Shown: positions 1-44,800, counted from the first letter of the stretch. The stretch is DNA of 64,000 bases from Atrichornis clamosus (GCA_013400975.1 WBMZ01003365.1:62001-126000), one strand, 5' to 3'. Program-made: numbers and translations. The notes: generated by a model from the sequence alone, not told the origin.

Positions 1-30134
<30,134 letters not shown>

Positions 30135-30545
30135 GAGGATGCACAGGTATGTGATTCCAGCACAGAATGGTGGAAGAAACCAGGACTGGCAGAAATACAA
30201 GTCATGGATGACTTAAAAAGGAAGAAGTGTCTTCCTTTGGAATTCCACTTTTTTCCCACAGCAGGATGAGAACACCTGTTTTTCTGAATGTAAATTTCAG
30301 CCCTGATTTTTGCAAAATTTTAATTGATTTATTAGTTAAGTCAGAACGAGTGTTTTCCCAATCAGAAATGCGTTTACTTCACTGTACTTACAGAAATGCT
30401 ACTGATGCTGCCCAGCATTTCTTGAAAACCATTGCAAACCCACCAGAGACTGGCTGTACAACTTAAAAGTTGTATTTATTTAATGTACCTCAAAGTGTTT
30501 TAACTATCGTCAGTGTTTTAATAAAAAGTATTTCTGGACTTTGCT
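30135..30545 (+). other. ENTREP2: ENTREP2 3' untranslated region
   Basis: About 400 bases of non-coding sequence lie between the stop codon and the canonical signal AATAAA at 30520-30525. The exact cleavage site cannot be read; the end given is an estimate 20 bases past the signal. Longer 3' ends further into the inter-gene space are possible. Confidence 0.6.
30520..30525 (+). terminator. ENTREP2: Polyadenylation signal AATAAA of ENTREP2
   Basis: Canonical hexamer 386 bases after the stop codon, followed within about 30 bases by a T-rich stretch (CTTTGCTTTTTC) that fits a downstream element. Confidence 0.6.
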
Positions 30546-32193
30546 TTTTCAACCACTGATTTGGATAGAAACATAAAGGTGATTCACACACACATACAGT
30601 GCTGCTTCTAATCCCTTTTTCCAGTGTCTTTCACTCCAGACCAACTGATCTGTCTGATTAAAACTGTTCCCCAACCCCCTCCCAACTTTCAAACTCCGGT
30701 ACCGGCTGCAGTGTGGTTTGTTTCTGCTTTGTTCTGAATGCTCAGGACTTCATTCCTGCAGTGGGATGAGCTACCAAGAACTGACATTTAAGTCCTCTGC
30801 AGTGTGTGACCAAAAGATGCATTAGGGAAGAAGATTTTGAAATTCTGCATTTCCAAAAAGCATCTTTCACACTTTTTACCAACGCCAACTGATAGGAAAT
30901 TAGATGAATTTTTATCTAGCAGAGCCTTGAATGTTTTCAAAAAGAATTGTTACTCCAATTAGTAGTTTTGACAATTTTATTACTAAAACATGTCATTATG
31001 GTTCTGCTGTGTTTATGATTTATTTAACATTGATCTTAAAAAAAAATCAAAAAGTAAATATCATTGTCACTGATTTCATTACCAGCATAAACACAGGTCT
31101 GCCAGCAACGTCTTCCAGTGCAAGCTTCATCCTGGCTCTCTCAGAGGAAATTGGAAAGGCCTTAAACAAAAGGTTCTCATAAAGAACCTACCACAGGTTG
31201 ATGTTTCGGGGGGTTAATTTTTTTGCAGCAGTGCTTGTCAGTAGCGTTAGTTTCCATTTGAGGTTTAATCATATACTGGTTTCATTTGTGTCACTCTGAG
31301 CTGGGCAGACATCCTGTGAAAAGGTCACAAAGGAATGTAGCTGAAGATGGGTAGTTTAAGTTTTACAGAATCATCCATTTTAATGTATTTTAATTATAGC
31401 ATGCTTCTGTATCAATGTGAAGTTACAGTGACATCCAGTGGCAACAAGTTATGCTAATTGAAAGCTTCTACTCTCAAGATAATAATGATACACAAATTCC
31501 TAATTCAAGAGATTATTTCCTTTGTAAAAAATAATCTGTGACCTTTGCAACTGCACTTAGATGAAGAATTAAATGATCTTCTACTTGGAATTTTTTACTA
31601 TGTAAAGTTAGACAACAAACAAAATAAGCAAGCTTCCTTTCTTATTTCAGATTTATTAGTGATAGGTTAATTCTTTCCTAAGGTCAGTTGCATGCAACAC
31701 ACTACTCCTTGAAGTACAGTCATCTAAAGCTCTTTAGTTACTGCATGGTAAGGCTTCTTAAGTCACAGTGTATTTTCTTCAAGGCCTTGGCCAAAAGAAA
31801 AAAATTAGACAAAGTTACACCAATTAACATTTATCTCATAAGGAATACAACTTTACTACTAGGTTTTTTATCTACACACATTCTAATACTGCTGATGGTG
31901 CTAGGTTATTTGTCAAAACAATTTACATTCAGAACACATTGCCTTAGGAATAAGAATGCTTTATAAAAGACAGAAACAGGTAAGCATGGCTTTCCCATTT
32001 TGAGCTAATATGAACAAAAAAGTAATATGCAAAAATTAAAGGAAAAAAAAAACCCCAGCCCAACACATACATTACACAACCTGTGCAATAAGTTATCCAT
32101 GAAATAACTCTGTTAAATCATAAAAATCACAAGCATTAAAAATAAATATGTATCTAAATAAATATTTTGATTTTAATCTTGTGGCAATTATTC
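30546..32193. other. Inter-gene region between the two convergent 3' ends
   Basis: About 1.6 kb between the predicted 3' ends of ENTREP2 and APBA2. AT-rich, with no open frame of interest, no recognised repeat and several AATAAA/ATTAAA hexamers on both strands. Part of it may be longer 3' untranslated sequence of either gene. Confidence 0.5.
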
Positions 32194-32199
32194 TTTATT
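32194..32199 (-). terminator. APBA2: Candidate polyadenylation signal of APBA2
   Basis: AATAAA on the - strand (TTTATT on +), the first canonical hexamer after the stop. Chosen only by proximity; the sites at 31652-31657 and 30976-30981 are alternatives. Confidence 0.35.
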
Positions 32200-32819
32200 T
32201 AGCATATGAAACACTTGTTACATGTTTATGTTCACACCTTGCCAAACAGGTTACACTTGTCATAACAATACCAAGTACTACAGTGGTTTTCTTTACATTA
32301 GAATCTAAAAGTTTGAACTGCACACATTCCTTTCCACTGAAATACCATCGATTCAGCACCAGTTTTAAAATTATGCAAAGTCATCAGTCAGTATTGGACC
32401 ACGTCATGGGACTGGGATTTTTTTTTTTTAACTTGAGGCAGCCAGAACTTTCTCTAATTGCTTCTCTTTAACATCTCCTGCAGTCTCATTCATCAAATAT
32501 TCACATTCACTGTGTTATCAAACAAGACAGACATACATCACTCCACATAAAGGTTACAAATAAATATGTTTTAAGTTCTATGAGAAAAGAGTTTAGATGT
32601 TCAAAATACTTAAATGTTTACAAAGATTTTTGTCAGTGGTTATTGTCCTTGACCATCCTTCTGAACACTTTGTCAAAGAAATAGAAAGGAAGGAGAAAAA
32701 AGGCAGAGACACCTGTCTGTTCCTTGTTCTGGAGTCCTCAGGTCAGCTTCCAAGCCTTTCATTCATACAAAATACAAAATTCTCTTCAGCTATGACAGCT
32801 TCAGCTTGGATGGAAGATG
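32194..32819 (-). other. APBA2: APBA2 3' untranslated region (minimum extent)
   Basis: Non-coding sequence downstream of the APBA2 stop. The nearest AATAAA on the - strand is at 32194-32199, 620 bases after the stop. Others occur at 31652-31657 and 30976-30981, so a longer 3' end reaching toward ENTREP2 cannot be excluded. Confidence 0.45.
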
Positions 32820-32891
32820 TTAGATGTAAAGGGGGGTCTCTTGCCCAGTTAGAAGTCTGAACATGGCAGCTGGCATAGTCTTCATATGAAT
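32820..32891 (-). CDS. APBA2: APBA2 last coding exon and stop
   Basis: 23 codons ([16 protein letters not shown] then QETPLYI) plus TAA at 32820-32822. The acceptor is CAATTGACAG. The ending PLYI distinguishes X11-beta from the PVYI ending of X11-alpha. In the family the C-terminal tail folds back into the PDZ1 groove and autoinhibits it. Confidence 0.96.
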   Translation of the reverse strand: MHMKTMPAAMFRLLTGQETPLYI

Positions 32892-35800
32892 CTGTCAATT
32901 GATTGCACAGAAATTAACAGAGCTGGTACTAGTTTAAAATAATCCGTAAGGCCCCTTCTGTCTCTCCCTGTGGTCTAAATGCATTTCTTGCCCTGCTTGC
33001 CAGAGTTTCTAGTTCAAGCTTCTCTGGTTTTAAGACATTTGCTATCTTTGCTTTTTTCGTGTCGGTTGAGTTTTTTGTTGTTTTAGTTTTGGTTTGTTTC
33101 TTACATTATGAATTAATGACAATATAATGCAACATCATATAGTTTAAGAAGACATTTGAACAGTTTCTGTTATTAAACCCTACTCCAACTACAGCCATTA
33201 AAAAAGAATTAGCATAAACCACTCTGAAAATTCATTCTATTGTTCTGGTATGAACTGAACTTAGATTTTTATTTGATCTTCCTTCCCTGTGGGAATGTCA
33301 TTTCCTATGTATTTTCACCTAATTATGTTCTCTGAACACAAAACTTGGGCTTTACCACCTGATATTTAAATTCTAGTCAAGAGTTTGGTGGAACAGGTGC
33401 TCTCATGGCTACTGTACTTAAGTTCCTTCTACAAGGAGTACTGGGACCCCAGTCCCCAGTGCCAGAGGGATTTTACAGACTCACGGGGTCAAAGGCTCAG
33501 GAAATCAGGGTTCCATCACAACTGTACCAGCAGCTCTAAGTACCTACTGGACAACACAAGAGGAAGGAAGGGAAACTTTACTAACTGATAATACAGACCC
33601 TCACCAGCTGCCTTGGTATCTTGTTCTCTTCATGCTGTAAAAAAAAGTTTCATGCTGTCCTCTTCTATTAACTGAGAAGTTACACAGCAAAGAGGGACTC
33701 TAAAGGCATGGAGGGGCTACTGGAATCTACAGCTTTGCTCCTGATAGAGTGCACGTGTTCTTTTATAATTTGTCAAGTACCATTTTCCAGAAGGAAACTA
33801 GCTGGTTTTGATTTTTGTCAACGGGAGATCTGGCCAGGGTTCTGTATCAGACTACCATAAAATTCAGGAGGGGTCTTGATCAACTGGAGGATCTTGCTCA
33901 TTCATTGCTGATTTCTCTAGAAGTACTGGAGACGTGTCTTAACTTATTCCCAAGGTAAGTTGGAAATTAAATTATTAAAATGTATATCAGTTTGCATCTC
34001 CCAGACCTTTCAATATTAATTCCTTTCTGTGGCAGGTGCTGTAGTGATAAGCCAAGAGACATTTTCACAGCCAACATGCTTGAGTGATTTCTTTCTTTAA
34101 TCAGTTCGTTTAATTCAAACAGCAGGTGGAAGGTACAGAGTTATGCCAGGAACTCTTGAAAATGAGTGGGAAAATGCAGTGAATGTGCGCCATTAATTGT
34201 TAAAAAAAGAAATTAAGTTCAGTTAATTGTTTCTTACTAGTTCCAAACTCAATTTACTGAAGTGGTGGTTTTAATGCTGTGTTGACACTGTTCAACTGAA
34301 ACATACATTTCTTTCAACTATTTTACTTCCTTGATAAAGTATTTGTTTCCTTACCTCTCCCACTGAATTAGACAGTGCCTGTACGATCTTCTCATGAGCA
34401 GTGGCCACGACGCTTTGCCCGTTGATCTCGATAATCCGGTGCCCTACTCTGACCCCTCCCCTCTCCGCTATCCCACCTCGCATCAGGCTGCAGATCTGCC
34501 AAGAGAAAGCAAAGTTCAGTGAAGTTCAGAAACACCATCATGCAGCAGCTACTGGGATTTAATACTTAACAAGGAGTGGTGACACTGTAAGGATTCCAGA
34601 AGATGTTTGTGGGAGGCATTAATCAATACTGTGAGGTTTTAAATGTTGGTTTAGTGGTTTGTTAGAGGGGTTTTTTTCCAAGATTTATGCGAATCATAAT
34701 TTTAATTTTCAGTCTCCTGGGCTGGGAACATAAAAATATCTATCACAGTGATACAGGTAGTAGCTGTGCAGAAGTGGAGATGGGGAAAGAGAGAAGTTTT
34801 ATCTACTGTCAGAAAAGAAGGAAGTGATTTTTAAGTATTTCTGACTGAATATAAATATAAAAAGTGATAAAGTAAAATTTAATCCACAACAGCAATTTTG
34901 TTCACATACATGGAAAAAAATTCTGACATAAAGCTTAATGCTTAACCCTGCACAAAGGCTGGTTTAGGCTGAAGATGCTGCCACACAGACATTCTATGCT
35001 GAAAGCTGTCTAAAGTCACAAAGATACAAAGGAGATACAAGATCTCTCTCGACGATAAAAAGAAGAAATGAGGGTGGTGAGAGACTGGCACAGGTTGGAT
35101 GGGGCTCTGAGCCAGCTGGCCGAGTGGAAAGTGTCCCGGCCCCTGGTAGGGGGTTGGAACTAGGTGACCTTTAAGGGCCCTTCTAACCCAAATCATTCTA
35201 AAAGTCCATGAAATGTGCACAATCTGTTTCTTTTTACAGGCTGTTCTCAGCATAGTGAAGTAATAACAACTTGTGTTCTGTGCCTCTGCAGAGGAGAAGA
35301 GGGCTCTGCTCTCCAGGGTCACTGCTTTCCTCCATGTCGTTCAGTGCTGCTGGCCATAGGGAGCTCAGGATGCAGAAGGCAAATTAGGCCTCTTTTTTAA
35401 CTGGCAGCTGAGATTCCCAGAAAGGACTAGGCCCAAGTTCTGAATTTTATGACCCCCTACAATAGGGTAATAATTCTACAAGAAGAGCTACATTCAGCAC
35501 AGTCCCAGCAGACACTCCTACTTGAAGTGTTCTGAGGTTGCAGCATGCGTAGCTCCAGGCAGAAAGAAAAAGCTCAATCCAGTATGAGGAGTTTAAAAGA
35601 ATATTTCCTCCTTAGCAACAGTATCTGTGCTGCAACAGATCCTCCCTGTCAGATTAGACAGCTGTGCATTAAATAGAAATTGTTGGTAAATTATTTCAAA
35701 AGACTAAGCTCATGCATCACATCAGGCAGGTGTATAGCTTGAATCTCTGAAACTAAGCAGAGTTTAGCAGTGTGGGATTTATCTTTTGTTTACTGAGAAA

Positions 35801-38800
35801 AGCCTATTCTTGGAGGAAAGGAAATGAGTGCGAGAGCATCCCATAATGGCTGTTTCTGCAGTTACTGTCAATGGTTAGAATTATATGCCAAGAATCATTA
35901 TTTGCTGCGATCTGGTCATTTGCTCAGAGCTAAATACAAGTATGATAAGATGTGGCTTGTGTCTCAGTGAGTTTGTAATCTAATTCAGAAACACAGGATG
36001 TGGGGAGATGGCCAGTCTGGAATGCACTGGAGGTAAAACATTGTCTGTGGCTGCCTGGAATCTTTTTCTGTATGGCACTAGCAGTTTCCTTTAAACTCCA
36101 CAAATAACAGTGCTCCCTTACTCCAAGTTCATACTGTCTGATATGGGCAATGAAAGTATATAATTATTCTTTGTTTATAAAAGACCTTTCTCAGCCTTCA
36201 GAAAAAAAACCCCGTTCCTCCTGCAGTGAGATTTATCTTTTACCACACTCTCTCCAGTGGCTGAGTGTTACCTACTGTGGTCCACAAAGTATTTCTGATG
36301 GGCTTCTATGGAAAGAGGCACCATCAGGACCCTTCACAGAATTGTGTCTCGAATTCCAGTCACATACAATATATTGTTTTGCAGGTAGCCTACCTTTTAA
36401 TTATAGAGTTGACAAGATAAGCTCTACTACATAGATCTTCTCTTTTACAGAAAGCTTCTCAATTCAACTCACTCTTAGAAGCTCCTTGCTGTTGGGGAGC
36501 AGTAATCAGAAAGGACAAAGCAGCATGGACCAAAAGAAACCCTGTAAATATATTTGTCATGGTGTAAAGGAAAATAGAGAGCCAGTGCAGCCAGCTGAAA
36601 TAAAAGCTTTCAGAGCAAATGGAAATGTGATCCCTCACCCCACCGGCATAAAGGAAAAGATAATGGCTTGCATATCTATCCAAAGCACCTTTCATTTTGT
36701 GGCTCTCAAAGCACTTTTAGCACTTTTAATACCATCAGTGAGTTTCTTCTTTCTAACTGCCCCAGACACACAAAGTGGTCTCTTCATTCAAGAATCTCTC
36801 TCCAGGGAAGGCAGGCAGCTTCCTTTTTGTGAGCATTAAGTGTTTTAATGAGGTAGAAAGAGGAGCAGACACAGAGGGTTTTAATGAGGTAGAAAGAAGA
36901 GCAGACACAGAGGTTGAGTGGCTCTGCCCAGACTCCAGACCGTGGTAAGCCAGAGACAGAGCACACAAAAGAAATATTCAGTACTTACAGTGCACATTTA
37001 GGGACTCCTATATTTTCAAGGGCTGACTCAAAGCAGCCTTAAGAGTTTTGTCTCCAGCCGGTGGAGTTATGACACACCAGGCTGGCAAGTTCAAGCTGAG
37101 CAGCACCACTAAGTAAATATGATTTTATTCAGCCAGGACTCTTTCACCTGCTGTGTTTGGTGAACATGGCGACAGCTGCAATATTATTAGATAAAGCAGG
37201 ACAGATCTGGATCTTCTTCTAGGCAAGAGTCTATAGACTGTGTAAACTAAAGTGAAGAGAAAAAGTGTAAACCACACTGGTTCAATGCATTCAGCTGTTA
37301 CAGGTTTGCAGTGTCTTAGACAAGCTGCAGCACATCAGAACTTCAGTAGCTTCACAATCAGTTTTATTGCAACTGTCCATTGAGTAGCAAAGCATTAAGG
37401 ATAAAATAGTGCCAAGCAAACTGTTTGTGTAAATGCCTTAATCACAACCTATTAAACCAAGTTTCTCCTCATCTCACTTTTATATTACACTATTTAAAAA
37501 CCCTGTGAATTTTTTTGCCAGTTTAAATGACAACAAAGGCAGGGAAGAAAGAATGATGTTTTCTGTTGTTTTACTGTATTTTTAGATAGAATTGTGTTAG
37601 GCTAGGGACAGGGTAGATACACTTCTCAGAGAGTTGAGATCTAGACTGAAAAGTGGTGCTTTATCAGCAATAAAACTGGTAATACACAGATTTTTCATAG
37701 TCTAGAAAACAGTAATGTGATATGTGAGGATCACTTGGATTTAAATAACATCATTTTAATAGAACTGTAGCAAAATGATTTTCAGAAGGTGGCTGATAGG
37801 TCATCTAATGTTCACCTCCCTCTCACCCAGCATTCACACTTGTTTCATATGCGTGCAAATATTTCTCTTTTCTCACCTGCAGCAGTCCAGTGCCTGCAGC
37901 TGCCTGACACCCTGTGCTGGCAAAACCCAGCTCAGGCAGTGCTTCTGTGTGTCCAGGTTGTTTATGGGCTATTCCCTAATTTAATGGCTGTGCATCCTGC
38001 ACAGATGAGATAGGCAGGATGAAAAGGAACCACTGCAAAGCTGCTATCAGAGGATGCACAGAAATAAGTCCCAGCTGCATGGATAATGAGGTAATGGCCT
38101 ACCAGAAAGAGACATTTAATTATATCTGTTCTGACATGCCATTTATTTCTTTGCTGTGCTAATGCTGAGCCAACAAAGAATAACAATATTATTTCTGAAT
38201 CATATTATAATTTGTAACAATTGCTGGCAATTACAAAACTACTTTTAAAGAGTAGTGTCAAACTACCAGAGAGACATATTTTGCAGTCATATTTTCTAAT
38301 GTTAAGAGAGACCTTATCAGAGGAAGGATTTTACAGGCCCTGAGGTTTGTCTATGTAACAGCCTAACAAAAGATGTTAATCTGCTTTTTGTTCATTGGCT
38401 TTCATGTTCAAACACAGACTTTTCATAAATGAAATGCATTGCAAAAATTTTTTTCTTCTGTCTGAAAAGGATTTTTATGCTGGATTTGGTGAACTTTATA
38501 TTTGATGTCTTTATATTTGATGTCTTTATATTTGATGTCATCTAAATGTTGCTCATTTAGCTGGAATGAATGATGATCCTCCAGTGTGGTGACAAGTGAC
38601 CAGTAGATGGAGCACGCTGTGACAGAAAACAACCAGAGCCTGCAGAATTTACTGAACTGAGGCTCCAATCATGTAGGAGATGATTAGCTGGGACAAGATG
38701 AATAGGCTGTCACACAGACTCCCTCTCCATGTGAAGATATGGGATGCTCCTAATCCACCTTGGCCTGATTCTCTTCCCCAGCCCTGATCCAACCCCAAGC

Positions 38801-41800
38801 AAAGCTGTGAATGGGCTCCTAAAGACTTGATAATCACACCACAGTGATGCTTTTAGGTTCTTAAATGTATTCTCTTTTTATCATAGCACCAGCCGAACAT
38901 ACAAGATTTGCAAAGGCGAGCAATAAGGAAAGAGATCAGTGCCTCAAACAGGACACTCTCTGTGAGATCATGTAAAACCAGATCCCATTCCTGTCATCCT
39001 TTTTATTCCAAGATTTGGGACTTGCTAACACAGAATAAACTACCAGCAATAACCACACCCACTTAATATACACGTGGGTGAGAGAGGGTCAAGCATGGGC
39101 AAAGAAGGACAGAAATACACCACAAACCTGACTTTTCTGTATTTTCTTACAGACCTTTCTCCACTCAAGCGTCAAGAGCATGTATCCCAAATAAGCATGA
39201 CAATACTTTAAAACTCTGTTTCTAAAGGCTGTTAACCTGGGATAGCTTTCACTTCGGCATGCTTCCAGCTGGAGCAGGGCTTGCAGCAGTGTCCTTTATA
39301 CCAGGCTGTGCTGTGACCCGAAGCTGATGTGTGATCTTAGGTAGGGACCCTAAAAACCTGGGTACAGCAGTAACTCCGAGGTAGCCAGCACAGCTGAAAA
39401 CCCACTCCTGAGCCATCTGTGTGCTGAAGTGCAGGAACACCCATGAACCATCTCCTGTACAGTTACCTGCTACTCCTCCAAGGGTGGCAAACAGAAACCT
39501 GGCAGCTTCCATGGAAGCCTTTCACAGAACAGGGACCAGAGCCCACAGTCCTTTGAGATGTGCTTTGCTGTGTGAGCAGCCTGATTATTTTTTTTCGTAG
39601 ACTGGAGGAAGAGGAAATGGTGATGGTCCTGCACTACAGCCAGTCTCTAATGGTAGTGTCAGCCCCCAGAAAGGCCAGTGGCTACCTGAGCTAGTTGTGT
39701 GGTGAGTTTGCTTTGGGAAGGCATCAGAGAACAGCTTGGGAAGGAAGAACTGCAAGAGGAGGACCCTGAGCTGCCCGGGGTAAGTGTTCCCTGCCACATC
39801 TGTTCTCCTGTTGGCTGCTGTTGTTGCAGGGAAGCTGCAGCACACAGAGAAAGGATACCTGGCCCACAACCTATACAGTTACTTTGTAATGAGAGTTTAG
39901 TTTTAGTATGAATTTAGTTTTAATAAGAGCAGGTCACAATTACATTCCCTTGCCTATTAGCATGTGATCCAAATAAATTATGAGCAGCACAAAAAAAAAT
40001 CAAAAGTCTTAGTGAGTGTGTCATGAAATTTAAAAAAGAGAAACAGGGTCAGAGCTAAGATTAGAATGTTATAATTGTAAAAACCTTTTTCAGCATAACT
40101 TTTCCTTGCAACTCTGGCACTAGTGACACACACAAACATTGCACCAATAATCTGGACTATAAAACTTGTGACTGTAGTATGTAGGAAAATCCCTCAAGAA
40201 TGTTTTCCCAGCATCATCCATTTCCATTATGCTACTCAGAGACTAAAAAGTTTTAATTAACAGTATAAAAGGTGAGATTGTGCAAGATTTCTTTCAGTAC
40301 TTCAGTATATTTTTAGAAAGAGAAAAAAAAAAAGGGAAGGGAAAACCCCCCAAACAATCAACGAACACAGGAACTTACAATTCCATTCTGTACACTGAAG
40401 CCCAGCTGGTATTTTAAGTCTGGCCGTTTAATGAGGACAGTAGTAACAGGAGGACAGCTGACAATGTTCAGTTTGACTTGTGTCTGATTCTTGAGTCCCT
40501 GTAAGATATTCCAAAAGTTATTATTTCTGAAATGGATATTACTTTGCCCTCATTTGTGATTTCCTAATTGCAAGTGTTTTAAGCAGCTGATCTGATACAG
40601 CTACATGCAGATACATTTCTCTAATTTCACTTATTTCCCAAGATATTTGACCCAACAAAACATTAAAATTTTGCCTGTAATTACTAAAGAAATTTGAAGA
40701 AAGTTTTCAACAGAAACCAAAACTGACTACTGCTTGCCCTTTACCTTTATCTGGCTAATTAACCTCCTGCTGCTGCTGCTCTTGGTAAATCTGCACAGAC
40801 ATTTGATTTAGTCTCCATGACTAAAGATAATTCTGAGATTTCATCATGTCTGGAGTATCTTCATCTACTCACTTGGTCTGTTCTGCAGTCTACCAGGCTC
40901 CATCCATTTTATCTGCATAGGAGATTTTAATCCTCATAGTTTATTCTGGAGGCTGTGGAGAAGCCTGAAACTTTGAAGATAACTAAGTAACTTAATTTAG
41001 GCAAGTTTTTCAGACCTCGTCTCATTTGTTATAGCCCAGTAACAAAACTGCAATCATATTCTCCAGCCCTAAAATTCTGTGCATTATCTCTCCTGAATCT
41101 CTGTCTCTAATTCTGCTTTTTGTTAATGACAGATTACTGGGTTTTTTCTGCAGTGATATGAAAAATTTTATCTGCTGGAAATCTACAGGATCGCTTGTTT
41201 AGAAGATGACATCTCTGTTGGCTTTCAATCTACAGCATATAGTTGTAAGTTTGGGGTACCTTTATGATCCCTTGGCATGTTGCAAGAGGCAGACCAACTA
41301 AACTGGTACCATTAATGGACATAATTTGGTCTCCAATGCTCAGTTTTCCTGAACGGGCTGCAGGGCCTCCATTCATCATGTTAGCCAGGATAACGGTGGG
41401 TAGAATGGATCCCCATCCAGACTCCACAATCACTACCCCAAGAATTTCTCCCTTCTGTTTTTCTAGCTGGAGCTGCAATTAAAAAGGAAAAACATTTTTT
41501 TTTGCTTTGATTCATCTAACTTTGAGCACGATTATCTCATTTGTTCCTGAATAACATCTATAAATTACAAAACAAATTCTATTCTTTGCCGTTAGGTAGT
41601 AGCAAGACTTCAAAACCACTGTTAACTGTGTAACACACACCTATTTGTTTTTAGGTGTATCCTCCACTTGTTTGTTGGAGATCATAAAAGTCTAATAAGC
41701 AAAACACTAACGCATGGTTAACTCTACAGAAAGTGCTGGAGCCGGATGCCAAGTGAATGAATGCTAAAGAAGTTTCTATCCGTGGAACCTGGCAGCCAGA

Positions 41801-44800
41801 GGGGGAGGCTCTAACATTTTGTGGCTATGGGAGTGTCTGCAAAACAAGCCTGTGTTCAGTTCCACTCCTGCCATTACTGCTCAGGTTTTCTCCAGATGTC
41901 AGGGTTTGTCTGTCCTTCTTTTCAGGCAAGGATCTCTTGATGACTATTAACATTATTGCTATTACTACTGTTAATTATTGAATATACTTGTGCCCAGCAT
42001 GTTAATGTAAATCCCTGATGTCATGTGAATGATGACTTCTCCTGAACTATGGGGATGTCAGCTGGTCAGTAACCACAGCATAGCTAACACCTACAGAAGT
42101 GGAGTAAGCCTTTAAGTAGAGAACATACTGTTGAACAAAATATAGGAATTATTTTCTTTCAAATGTGGAAGGACAGGGAATCCCAATGGCCAGCTGACTT
42201 TTGCTGAGGTTATCTATTGCAGAACACCCCAACTCTGTCAGCTCTCTTTCCATATCAATACTTGGTAAAACATAAAATCACCCTACACGGTGTACTGTGA
42301 ATAGCACAGAGCTTATCTATGTCAGATATAAATGTACTTTATTACTGTTCTGATCAATGGAAACAGAAAGACCCTGAACATGAAAACAAGAAATCCTAAT
42401 AACCGATAAAGCTGATTTTAGTAGCACAGTACTGATGAAGCCACACATCTTGAAATTGTAATGTCATCCCTATAAATGCCAAAAGATATTTATGGGAACT
42501 ACATTCCTCTGAAAAAAAATGGATTAATCTGTAATGAAAATGCAAAACTAGTTTACCTCTTTGCAGTTTTCTGAATTAGAAAAGTGTATGAGATCATCAT
42601 TGTACATCTCTTGCGTATTGATGATGTCACTGTACTCCTTCTGACTGAGATCCTCTGGGTTAATTCCATTGGCTCTTAAAAACTCTTGGTAAGCCACACT
42701 GAAAGCCTGACCAATGGACTGAGCTATCAGCTGTGCCTAGAATGTAGACCAGAACACAGCTCAGAGAAAGGACAGATTAACAGTTTACCAACGAAACCAC
42801 AAGAAACCAGGAGAGAGACTGGATACTAAAAAAGAATCAAAACAAAGGATCCTGCATTAGCATGGATGTAAAGACACTTTAAGGTCTGTTGTACAGAAAG
42901 AATCCATTATATCCAAAATCAAATTGCAAACTCCATTTAAAAACACTGCTGATGTCCTTCCATCAGGAGGTTTCCGTAGCAAGCAGCCATATGCTGTTCA
43001 CGTACTCGTTCCAATAAACACTGGAGAGTGCTGGCTTCAGACCAATATGGAACAGGGCTTCTGGAGAAGACTGTCACAAGCCCTGCTTCTGAACACAGTC
43101 TGTCTGCAGGAGTGACGAGAGAAGGGATGCTCTGCTTGCACATGCCTTCACAGACGTGTGCACTGATGATTTTGGTTGTGGTGTCACCTGCTGCTTCTCC
43201 ACCTTGCTTTTATAGGACTGAAAACTGCTTCAACTCAACCATCTGCTCTCCTGTTACTGCCATGACGCCTGTCCCACATTCCCAGCAAACCAGTAATTAC
43301 CCTGCTTACTGCACATCTAGAACAGCTATGCCCATTAACACCTTGACTGCATTGTCAGGGATCATTTCAGGAATGCAGCCAGAGCCATGATTAAAACTTG
43401 CTAATGTTGAGAACACCTTTTCAAAATCCCCTTTCTTAAATTTTGGAGCACTTATCTGCACATTCCACTAGATGGCAAGGGAACACAGAGAAAGAGAGGC
43501 GGAGATCAATAAAAGGGATGTGTAGTTCACTTTTTTAACACTTGAATTATTTTTTTCCCTATTCTGAGTTTACTGCAGCTCAAAGGAGAATGCCATGTTG
43601 AGTTTTGATATTTGTGGGGTTTGGGTTCTATATTCTGTCATGAGGGCATATGAGTAGCCTCCAATGATATGAGAGATTAATTGCACCTCACTGTAACTCC
43701 CTAAAAATATTACCAATTAAACCTGTATTCTGGAAATGCAACATCTTCTTAAGACACTCAGTACATATTAAATGCAGTATGAATGCATAGAGTTTTCTGG
43801 ACATTATCAATTTGTATTTTACAATCTACGGATCAGGTGTTTTCTTTGATGCTAAAAGGTTTTTTTTCTTACTTCATTTGTTTTGCAGTACACAAAAAGC
43901 ACCAATATGCTTGACTGGAAAATGACTTTAGAATATCAAGGACATAAGTAGCCCAGCCCAAACTGTTTCTTTGTATTTTAAAATGTATTTTCAAGTCTTA
44001 CCATTTTACCAAGAGGGTTGCACCGATCACAGAATATGCTGAGTTGGAAGGGACCCATTAGGATCATTGAGTCCAACTCCTGGCCCTGCACAGGACATCA
44101 TCAAAATTCCACCCTGTGCCTGAGAGTGTTGTCCCAACACTTCTTGAACTCTGTCAGGCTGAGGCTGTGACCACTGCCCCGGGTAGTATGGTAGTACAGA
44201 AGTCACCCAGAACATTTTCATATTGTTCCATTATTAAAATATATCACCAGTCCTTACTCCTTTTGATCTCTGGTGCCATTGCTTTCTCTGTAGTTCATCC
44301 TCTGCTTTTGCCTCCATTCTACATTCTCAAAGCCAGCATCTCCAGATGTCATACTCTATTCTATTGCTGCCAGTAACAGCCAGTTGTACATCTTAATTTC
44401 ATCTATATCTCTGAGGTCTTGTGAATGTTTATGAAAGACTTCAGCATTATGCAAAACTCAGAGATAATGTAATTAAGTTGCTTGAAAAGGTCACCCGAGC
44501 AAAGCTGTGACAGAGCTGAGATAACTCTGTCTCAGAACAACTCCAGTCTAGCACTCCAACCTTTAGACAATGCCATTTCTCCTTCACAGGCTTCAATACT
44601 TTAAAATAATGAAAATGGATTGCTAAGCTCAAAAAATATGCAACCTCTGAGTTATGACTGTCTGAACCAAAGAACTCCATTATTTTTAAACTGGTATGAC
44701 AGAAATGATATCGAAAGCTGTTCCTATATAACAACGAGAAATGTTTAGTACTGCCTCTTACTGTCAAGTTAGAAACAGACAACAAATTTTGCTTTTTCTG

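Larger units (their letters stand above)
34496..40378 (-). other. APBA2: APBA2 intron within PDZ2
   Basis: 5.9 kb intron. It contains a CR1 fragment (about 35072-35205), a 36-base tandem duplication (36843-36914) and a triple 15-base repeat (38494-38538). Open frames on both strands around 39.2-39.9 kb have no recognisable family. Confidence 0.8.

Noticed and set aside
39249..39911. Open frames around 39.2-39.9 kb on both strands
   Set aside because: Low complexity and no recognised domain. APBA2 exons flanking this intron join in phase.
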